NCBI RefSeq assembly: GCF_001027285.1
Contig: NZ_CP011509.1
Location: forward strand, 7,278,501-7,342,500
Length of the DNA stretch: 64,000 bases
From: Archangium gephyra
GTDB lineage: Bacteria; Myxococcota; Myxococcia; Myxococcales; Myxococcaceae
Direction: 5' to 3'
This document shows positions 57,506 to 64,000 of this stretch, in pieces. The translations under genes were made by a program, and so were the position numbers. The notes below the pieces were generated by a model. The model made no database searches. It saw only the letters and a program-made list of their open reading frames with translations, and was not told the DNA's origin. Every line of letters begins with the position of its first letter. The first letter of the stretch is position 1.

Positions 57506-58720
57506 TCAGTTCGCGCAGAGCAGCTTCACTTCCAGCTTCTGATCCGTCGGCATCCGCGGACACGAGGACTGGAAGTACAGCCGCGCCGCCCTCCCCCCCG
57601 CGGACGGCTCGTACGTCAGATCTCCCCCCACCACGCTGCACGTCTGCACCGAGCCGTCCTCCCTCGTCACCCTCACCTGCGCCAGCCTCGCGTCCGGCAG
57701 GTTCACCACCTCGATGCTCTGTGACGTCCTCGCCAACGTCGCGATCGACACCAGCGTCTCCCGGAAGCTCGTCCGGCAGATGGAGTCCAGGTTCTTCAGC
57801 CCCGTGTCGAACTGCGACGCCATCTCCCGCTGCCGGAAACCGGGCCCATACGATGTCGGGCAGTCCACGTTGCGCACGAACGTCCCCGTCGGCGTCCGAT
57901 CCAACACCGTCCCCACCGCCTTGTCCGTCAGCCCCACCGGGCCAATCGTCGCCCACAGCACCTCGCGCGTCGATCCCGTCCCGTCCTCCAGGTTCCGGAA
58001 GATCCGCACGTACTCCCGCACCGGCGTCAGCCGATCCGACTGCTCACTGCACAAGTCCCGGCTCGTGTCCTCCGTCAGGATCACCGGCGACGGCCGCTCC
58101 GTCGAACTGCAGTCCTCCTCGTCCGACACCACCACCACCAGCAGCCGCGCCCCATCCCGCAGGAAGCCTCCGTTTCCTCCCTCGCCCAGCGGCGTCGTCG
58201 TCAGCGGCGGCGTCACCGCCAACCGCACCGCCTCGAACGGCGTCTCCTGGCCGCTTCCACTCGTCCCCACCTTCACCAGGCGGCGGAACTTCGCCAACAG
58301 CTCCGGATCACCCTCGTCCAGGTAGCGTTCGGCCGTGGGCCGCTCCCGCTCGTCAGGGACCGGCCTCAGCCGCCCCGCCTGCTCGGGAAAATCCGTCAGC
58401 TGCTCGCGGTTATCATAGAACGCACGCAGGTAGACCGACGTCGTGATGACGCCCACGCGGAAGTCCTGCTCCACGGCGTTGCCTCGCTGGAGCTCCTCCA
58501 GGAACGCGGGCAGCTCGGTCGCGATGGCCGCCTGCTCCTCGGCCATCGAGCCCGAGTTGTCGATGACGAAGAGCAGATCCGTCTTCTGGGCGGAGATCAG
58601 CGGGGCGTCCGACTGACACCGGCCCGGCAACGTGGAGCCGGGCTCCTCCACCGGCGACGTACACGCCACACCCCACAGGGCGGTGGCCAACAGCGCGCTC
58701 GTACGGATGGAATGCATCAT
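57506..58720 (-). CDS. VWA-domain lipoprotein
   Basis: 404 residues with lipobox GVAC (Cys20) and a von Willebrand A domain starting at TDLLFVIDNSGSMAEEQ; the MIDAS motif DNSGS is residues 54-58. Metal-dependent ligand binding is expected. VVVSDEEDCSS and Cys residues in the C-terminal half suggest disulphides. Similar lipoproteins are numerous in myxobacteria and likely act in surface adhesion. AGGAGACCCC precedes the ATG. Confidence 0.88.
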   Translation of the reverse strand: MMHSIRTSALLATALWGVACTSPVEEPGSTLPGRCQSDAPLISAQKTDLLFVIDNSGSMAEEQAAIATELPAFLEELQRGNAVEQDFRVGVITTSVYLRAFYDNREQLTDFPEQAGRLRPVPDERERPTAERYLDEGDPELLAKFRRLVKVGTSGSGQETPFEAVRLAVTPPLTTTPLGEGGNGGFLRDGARLLVVVVSDEEDCSSTERPSPVILTEDTSRDLCSEQSDRLTPVREYVRIFRNLEDGTGSTREVLWATIGPVGLTDKAVGTVLDRTPTGTFVRNVDCPTSYGPGFRQREMASQFDTGLKNLDSICRTSFRETLVSIATLARTSQSIEVVNLPDARLAQVRVTREDGSVQTCSVVGGDLTYEPSAGGRAARLYFQSSCPRMPTDQKLEVKLLCAN

Positions 58721-58884
58721 GGGGTCTCCTGGGAACGTGGCCGGGCGTAGCGCGAGCGCGGCCACGACAAAGGGGGGCCACCGAACATGCCCCACATCCG
58801 GGGGATGTGCGAGCAACCGTCCGGGATCCGACGACCTACACGAAAAACGCAGGTCGCGTTTGCCATGTGCGTTTTGGTTGCTAC

Positions 58885-58923
58885 GTTGAGTCAACTCTCA
58901 CAGAAGATCGACAACTAAGTTGT
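58885..58923. promoter_or_regulatory. Two palindromes in the lonD promoter
   Basis: GTTGA-G-TCAAC (58885-58895) and ACAACT-A-AGTTGT (58911-58923), both perfect, 21-22 bases apart centre to centre, i.e. two helical turns, and sharing the GTTG/CAAC half-site. They lie 53-91 bases before the lonD ATG. A dimeric regulator bound twice on the same face would fit. Confidence 0.45.
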
Positions 58924-58975
58924 TCTACCGGCTCGGAAGCTGTCCGGCCGGGCTGGAAACCGAGGCATCGACTAC

Positions 58976-61453
58976 ATGTCCGACGACAAGAAGAAGGGTT
59001 CCGGCGCCGCAGCCATGCCGGCCGCGATGGCGCCTCCGGGGATGATCAACAAGGAGGACATTCCACAGGTCCTGCCGATCCTCCCCCTGCGCAATTCAGT
59101 GTTCTTTCCGGGCGGCGTGCTGCCGCTCGCGGTGGGGCGGCAGAAGACGATCGCCCTCATCAAGGACGCGGTGCGTGACGACCAGGTGATCGGCGTCGTC
59201 ACCCAGCGCCGCGCCGAGGAGGAGGACCCGGGTGCGTCCGACCTCTACACGATGGGCACCGTGGCCCGCATCGTGAAGCTCCTGAAGATGGGCGAGGACA
59301 ACTACTCCCTCGTCGTCCAGGGTCTGGCGCGCTTCCGCGTCATGGATCTGGTCCAGGAGGCCCCCTACCTCAAGGCCCGCGTGGAGGCGGTCGAGGACCG
59401 GACGTCGGCGGAGAACGTCGAGGTCGAGGCCCTGGGCATCAACCTCAAGAAGCTGGCGCGCGAGGTCATCGAGCTGATGCCCGAGCTGCCCGCCGCGGCC
59501 ACCGAGCTGGTCGAGTCCATCACCCACCCCGGCCACCTGGCGGACCTCATCGCCGCCAACGTGGACGTGCCCATCGAGGAGAAGCAGGCCGTCCTCGAGA
59601 CCGTGGACCTCAAGGCCCGGATGAAGCTCGTGCTCGAGCTGCTCAACCGCAAGCGCGAGATCCTCAAGCTCTCCAACAAGATCGACTCCGCCGTGAAGGG
59701 CGAGATGTCGAAGACCCAGCGCGAGTACTACCTGCGCCAGCAGCTCAAGGCGATCAAGGAAGAGCTCGGCGAGATGGGCGAGGAGGAGGAGGAGCTCGAC
59801 GAGCTGCAGGAGCGCCTGAAGAAGGCCGGCCTGCCGCCCGAGGTCGAGAAGGTGGCCAACAAGGAGCTCAACCGCCTGAAGACGATTCCGGCGGCCTCCA
59901 GCGAGTACACCGTCGCGCGCACCTACCTCGATTGGATCGCCGACCTGCCCTGGGCCAAGCTCAGCGAGGACAACCTCGACATCGAGAACGCCCGGCAGAC
60001 GCTGGACAAGGATCACTTCGGCATCAAGAAGGTGAAGAAGCGCATCCTGGAGTACCTGGCCGTCCGCAAGCTCAAGAACGACATGCGTGGGCCCATCCTC
60101 TGCCTGGTGGGGCCGCCGGGTGTCGGTAAGACGTCGCTGGGTCAGAGCATCGCCAAGGCGGTGGGCCGCAAGTTCGTGCGCCTGTCGCTCGGCGGCGTGC
60201 GTGACGAGGCGGAGATCCGTGGCCACCGGCGTACCTACGTCGGCGCGCTGCCGGGCCGGTTCATCCAGAGCATGAAGAAGGCCGGGACCAAGAACCCGGT
60301 GATGATGCTCGATGAGATCGACAAGCTCGGCGCGGACTTCCGCGGCGACCCGAGCGCGGCCCTACTCGAGGTGCTGGACCCGGAGCAGAACAACACGTTC
60401 AGCGACCACTACCTGGACGTGGCGTTCGACCTGTCCAAGGTGCTCTTCATCGCCACGGCGAACCAGCTGGATCCGATCCCTGGGCCGCTCCGTGACCGCA
60501 TGGAGATCATCGAGCTGTCCGGCTACACCTTCGAGGAGAAGCAGAGCATCGCGCGCATCCACCTGGTGCCCAAGCAGCTCAAGGAGCACGGGTTGAGCCC
60601 GGATCACCTCACCATCACCGACGAGGCGCTGCTCACCCTGACCACCGCGTATACCCGTGAGGCCGGTGTGCGTAACCTCGAGCGGCGCATCGCGGACCTG
60701 TGCCGCGCCGTGGCGGTGGAAGTGGCCGGCGGGAAGACCGAGAAGCAGAACGTGGACGGCAACCGGGTGAAGGAGATCCTGGGGCCCGAGATGTTCTACT
60801 CGGAAGTCGCCGAGCGCACCGAGGTGCCGGGCGTGTCCACGGGTCTGGCCTGGACGGCGGCCGGTGGAGACCTGCTCTTCATCGAGGCGACCAAGATGGC
60901 GGGCAAGGGCGGCATGACGCTCACCGGCCAGCTGGGCGACGTGATGAAGGAGAGCGCCACGGCCGCGCTGAGCTACCTGCGCAGCAAGGCGGAGGTGCTG
61001 GGCATCAATCCGAACTTCCTCGAGAAGACGGACCTGCACCTGCACTTCCCCGCGGGCTCCATCCCCAAGGATGGTCCCTCGGCCGGCGTGACGATCCTCA
61101 CCGCGCTCACCAGCCTCCTCACGGGCATCCGGGTGCGTGGCGATACGGCGATGACGGGCGAGGCCACGCTGCGTGGCCTGGTGCTGCCGGTGGGCGGCAT
61201 CAAGGAGAAGGTGCTCGCGGCTCACCGCGCGGGCATCAAGCGCGTCATCCTCCCGGAGCGCTGCCGCAAGGATCTCCAGGACGTGCCGGAGCAGGCGAGG
61301 AACGAGATCGAGTTCATCTTCGCCACCCGCATGGACGAGGTGCTCGAGGCCGCGCTCGAGACGTCTCCGTTCAAGACGCCGATCGCTCCTCCGGAGGGCG
61401 GGGAGAAGTCCGTCCCCGTCCAGACGGAGCAGGCTCCCGAGGTCCGCGCGTAA
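58976..61453 (+). CDS. lonD: ATP-dependent Lon protease, LonD/BsgA type
   Basis: 825 residues. N-terminal LON substrate-binding domain (LPILPLRNSVFFPGGVLPL), coiled coil (about 200-290), AAA module with Walker A GPPGVGKT (about 380) and Walker B MMLDEID, and the proteolytic domain with catalytic Ser in KDGPSAGVT (about 700) and Lys in GGIKEK (about 743). Length and the MSDDKKKG start match LonD (BsgA) of Myxococcus xanthus as I recall it, a protease needed for fruiting-body development, rather than LonV. Cytoplasmic hexamer. Confidence 0.95.
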   Translation: MSDDKKKGSGAAAMPAAMAPPGMINKEDIPQVLPILPLRNSVFFPGGVLPLAVGRQKTIALIKDAVRDDQVIGVVTQRRAEEEDPGASDLYTMGTVARIVKLLKMGEDNYSLVVQGLARFRVMDLVQEAPYLKARVEAVEDRTSAENVEVEALGINLKKLAREVIELMPELPAAATELVESITHPGHLADLIAANVDVPIEEKQAVLETVDLKARMKLVLELLNRKREILKLSNKIDSAVKGEMSKTQREYYLRQQLKAIKEELGEMGEEEEELDELQERLKKAGLPPEVEKVANKELNRLKTIPAASSEYTVARTYLDWIADLPWAKLSEDNLDIENARQTLDKDHFGIKKVKKRILEYLAVRKLKNDMRGPILCLVGPPGVGKTSLGQSIAKAVGRKFVRLSLGGVRDEAEIRGHRRTYVGALPGRFIQSMKKAGTKNPVMMLDEIDKLGADFRGDPSAALLEVLDPEQNNTFSDHYLDVAFDLSKVLFIATANQLDPIPGPLRDRMEIIELSGYTFEEKQSIARIHLVPKQLKEHGLSPDHLTITDEALLTLTTAYTREAGVRNLERRIADLCRAVAVEVAGGKTEKQNVDGNRVKEILGPEMFYSEVAERTEVPGVSTGLAWTAAGGDLLFIEATKMAGKGGMTLTGQLGDVMKESATAALSYLRSKAEVLGINPNFLEKTDLHLHFPAGSIPKDGPSAGVTILTALTSLLTGIRVRGDTAMTGEATLRGLVLPVGGIKEKVLAAHRAGIKRVILPERCRKDLQDVPEQARNEIEFIFATRMDEVLEAALETSPFKTPIAPPEGGEKSVPVQTEQAPEVRA

Positions 61454-61484
61454 CGCGGCCCTGAGCTCACCTTGAAGTCGACGG

Positions 61485-61524
61485 CGGGCAGGTCTCCGGA
61501 CAGGGGGCCTGCCCGTTGTCGTTT
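61485..61524 (+). terminator. Terminator of lonD
   Basis: CGGGCAGG (61485-61492) pairs with CCTGCCCG (61508-61515), 15-nt loop, followed by TTGTCGTTT. Confidence 0.65.
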
Positions 61525-61575
61525 GGGCAGGGTGAGGGTGGGAACGCCGAGCCCCCGGCCGGGGTCCGAGGAGAC

Positions 61576-62510
61576 ATGTCGAAGAGCCCCACCTGGCCGC
61601 TGATCCTGATCCTGGCCCTGTCCGCCGGATGCGAGGACCAGGCCCATGCCGCGCCCCCTCCCCCGAGACCGCTCCCGCTCCCGCCGTGATCGCCGCTCCC
61701 GCCCCGGCGCCGGAGTCCCCACCCCGCTGGCCGGCCGCGAGCGCCCCGCTCACGGTGGCCCCGGTGGAGTTCCCCAAGGGTTTCGGGAAGAAGCGCATCT
61801 ACCTGGACGCGGGACACGGCGCGCCCGGGAACGAGGGGAACACCTCCGTCGTCTGCGAGCCGGAGGAGGCCCATACGCTCCGGGTAGCCGAGGAGCTCGC
61901 GAAACGGCTGGAGGCCACGGGGCACTTCCAGGTGAAGGTGAGCCGGAAGGCCGGGCAGCGGCCCACGTACCAGACCCGGCTCGAGGAGGCCGAGCGCTGG
62001 CGGGCGCAGCTCTTCGTGAGCCTCCACTCGGACGCACGCGGGGAGGCGCGCTGGTGGCAGAGCTCGCTGGATCAGGTGTGCCTGAGGAACGACACGGCCC
62101 CCGGGTACAGCGTGCTCTACGCGGACGACATCGCCGAGCCCCTGCTCTCCCAACGGCTCACCCTGGCCCGGGCGCTGGCCCGGCGCATGGGGGACGCGGG
62201 CTTCCTGCCCTACAGCGGCGAGGACTACGTGGGCCTCTACGCCCCCGACTCCGAGCAGCCAGGGACCTTCGTGAGCCGGCACCTGCCAGGACAGCGCATC
62301 TTCGTGCTGCGCAAGCCGCCCATGCCCTCGGTCATCATCGAGACGCACCACGCGCTGGACCTCGAGGAGGTGGCGCGCTGGCGCGAGGAGCGCACCCTGG
62401 AGGCCTTCGCGGCGGCGGTGGCCCGGGGGCTGCTGGACGCCTTCGCCCCACCCCCGGGTGTCCCGCCCGCGGCCCAGGTCTCAACCCGTGCCACGCTCCC
62501 CGTGCCCTGA
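61576..62510 (+). CDS. Lipoprotein N-acetylmuramoyl-L-alanine amidase (Amidase_3), with apparent -1 frameshift
   Basis: The ATG at 61576 has a GAGGAGAC ribosome site and encodes a lipoprotein signal (lipobox LSAGC), but the frame ends at 61687-61689. The amidase domain is in the next frame from about 61660 to 62510. A single missing C in the CCCCC-T-CCCCC tract (about 61655-61666) would join them. The domain has the Zn ligands in DAGHG, SLHSDA and VIIETHH, and should cut the peptidoglycan amide bond. A start at 61629 would have no signal peptide or ribosome site. It is either a sequencing error, a slippery tract or a real frameshift. Confidence 0.78.
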
Positions 62511-64000
62511 CTCCGCCCGCTCCGCCTCCGCCAGCCAGCGCGTGAGCCGCTCCGCCAGCTCGTGCACGTGCGGCGCCCGGAGGATGCCGTGGTGGTCGCC
62601 GGGAATGTCCTCCACGGTGAGCCCAGTGGCCGCGAGCCGCCCCCAGCCGTGCGTGGCGTCCACCTCGATGCCCTTCCGTGCGTCCCGCGCCCGGAGCAGC
62701 AGCATCCGCCCCTCATGGGGCTCGGGGCTGTAGCCGGCCACCGCGCGCAGGTTCGCCCGGGCCACCTCCAGCAACACCCGCAGCTCCTCCAGGCCCGCCC
62801 CAGGAGGCAGCAGCCCCGCCTCGTGCGCCCGCGTCCAGAGGGTGCGAAGCTGCTCCTCGGGCGACAGGCCCGCGAGGGACTCGGGGGTGAGGGACAGCTC
62901 GCGCCCGGCACTCCGGGCCAGGTCCGCCGCGAAGCCCGCCAGCAACGTGGCCGGGTCCGGCTCCGGCGCCGGCTGCCCCGCGGGAGCGAAGCTGTCGAGC
63001 AGCACCAGCAGCGCCACCTCCTGCCCCTGGCGCCGCAGCTCCCTCGCCATCTCGTAGGCCACCGTGCCGCCCAGCGACCAACCACCGAGGAGGTACGGCC
63101 CCTCGGGCTGCACGGCGCGCACCTGCTCCAGGTACCGGCGGGCCATGTCCTCCACACGCGTGAGGGGGGCCTCGCTCCCATCCAGCCCCGTGGCCTGCAA
63201 CGCATGGAAGGGACGCCCGGTGCCCAGGTGCCTCGCGAGCTCCGCGTAGCACAGGACGTTGCCTCCCACCGGGTGCACCCAGAAGACCGGCGTGCCCGTG
63301 CCCTCGGGTTGCAGCGTCACCCGGTTGCCCTGGACGGAAGCTGGAGTCCCCGCGCGCAGCCGGGCCGCGAGCGCCTCGATGGTGGGTCCCTCGAAGAGCG
63401 CCGCCAACGGCACGGTACGGCCCAGCCGCTCCCTCAGCCGCGCCACCAGCCGCACCGCCAGCAGCGACTGGCCGCCCAGCTCGAAGAAGCTGTCCGTCAC
63501 GCCCACCGCATGGACCCCGAGTACCTCTTCCCAGACGCGCGCCAGCTCCCGCTCGAGCTCATCCCTCGGCGGGACGGAGGCGCGGCCCTCCCGGTGTACT
63601 TCCCCGGGCGCGGGCAGGGCTCGCCCATCCACCTTGCCGCTCGACGTCAGCGGCAACGCGTCCAGCCAGACGAAGGCCGAGGGCACCATCGCCTCCGCCA
63701 ACCGCCGCCGCAGCCTCGCGCGGACCTCCCGCTCCTCGCGCGGCGTGCTCTCTGCTGGCACCACGTACGCCACCAGCCGCGTCTCGCCCGAGGGGCTCTT
63801 CCACGCCCTCACGTGCGCCTGCTTCGCGCCGGCCAGCTCCCTCAGCGCCGCCTCCACCTCTCCCGGCTCCACCCGGACGCCATTCACCTTCACCTGCGCG
63901 TCCACACGGCCCAGGAAGTCCAACCGCCCGTCCGCCCTCCACCTCACCACGTCCCCCGTGCGGTACAGGCGCTCGCCCGGCTCGCGGCCGAAGGGGTTGG
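62481..64000 (-). CDS. NRPS terminal module: adenylation end, PCP, thioesterase (cut by window edge)
   Basis: Frame open to the right edge (5' end of the gene lies beyond). It contains the end of an A domain (YRTGDVV, GRVDAQVKVNGVRVEPGEVE, PLTSSGKVDGR), a carrier domain with the phosphopantetheine Ser in LGGQSLL, and a type I thioesterase with nucleophile Ser in GWSLGG, Asp in LLDSF and His in PGDHHG. The thioesterase releases the finished peptide, so this is the last module of the line. The A-domain specificity code is outside the window. Its 3' end overlaps the amidase gene by 30 bases on the other strand. Confidence 0.92.
   Translation of the reverse strand, partial: NPFGREPGERLYRTGDVVRWRADGRLDFLGRVDAQVKVNGVRVEPGEVEAALRELAGAKQAHVRAWKSPSGETRLVAYVVPAESTPREEREVRARLRRRLAEAMVPSAFVWLDALPLTSSGKVDGRALPAPGEVHREGRASVPPRDELERELARVWEEVLGVHAVGVTDSFFELGGQSLLAVRLVARLRERLGRTVPLAALFEGPTIEALAARLRAGTPASVQGNRVTLQPEGTGTPVFWVHPVGGNVLCYAELARHLGTGRPFHALQATGLDGSEAPLTRVEDMARRYLEQVRAVQPEGPYLLGGWSLGGTVAYEMARELRRQGQEVALLVLLDSFAPAGQPAPEPDPATLLAGFAADLARSAGRELSLTPESLAGLSPEEQLRTLWTRAHEAGLLPPGAGLEELRVLLEVARANLRAVAGYSPEPHEGRMLLLRARDARKGIEVDATHGWGRLAATGLTVEDIPGDHHGILRAPHVHELAERLTRWLAEAERAESGHGERGTG

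Overview
The window is high-GC DNA from a myxobacterium, most likely suborder Cystobacterineae (Myxococcus, Archangium or Cystobacter type). The evidence is a LonD/BsgA-type Lon protease, a SitA-type lipoprotein toxin with its immunity gene, a giant lipoprotein with myxobacterial CDDGN cysteine repeats, many lipoproteins, and an NRPS end. It is ordinary chromosome, densely packed on both strands. I found no rRNA, tRNA, CRISPR array, insertion sequence or prophage.

Layout. 1-8.8 kb: 3' part of a GH37 trehalase, a 1,521-residue modular lipoprotein, an alpha/beta hydrolase divergent from an aldo/keto reductase and a PhyH-type dioxygenase. 8.8-18.1 kb: sensor kinase, EEP-fold lipoprotein, WbqC-like protein, proline-rich AAA ATPase, AidB-like flavoprotein, alpha/beta hydrolase. 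18.1-22.8 kb: SitA-like toxin and DUF2019-like immunity pair, then an SPFH protein coupled to a divergent NAD-kinase-like protein. 22.8-30.6 kb: DnaE2 under a LexA-like box and three secreted proteins. 30.6-34.3 and 38.8-43.0 kb: two acyl-CoA clusters, each with an acyl-CoA dehydrogenase, an APH-type kinase and an SDR. The second is a tight operon divergent from a LysR gene and resembles the kinase/dehydrogenase/reductase set for 4-hydroxyacyl-CoA (levulinate-type) catabolism. Between them lie NfeD/SPFH, a TolQ-like protein, an ABC-F ATPase and a small P-loop kinase.

44.3-53.9 kb holds a nine-gene minus-strand train in which most neighbours overlap by 1-4 bases. It encodes a GT39-like glycosyltransferase, a cupredoxin-like lipoprotein without copper ligands, an outer-membrane barrel, a lipoprotein, an FMN-binding protein with a flavinylation motif, a His-bearing membrane protein, a GT2, an FAD oxidoreductase and a sugar-nucleotide epimerase. 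A divergent apbE (flavin transferase) sits across a Fur-box-like palindrome. I read this as a candidate iron-regulated extracytoplasmic flavin electron-transfer system embedded in a surface-sugar operon, and it is the best candidate here for something undescribed.

54-64 kb: an AT-richer orphan gene, the imuA-imuB mutasome operon under a second LexA-like box with the same spacing as the dnaE2 box, a VWA lipoprotein, lonD, a lipoprotein amidase with an apparent one-base frameshift, and the terminal part of an NRPS running off the right edge. A hairpin repeat of about 35 bp recurs seven times between genes.
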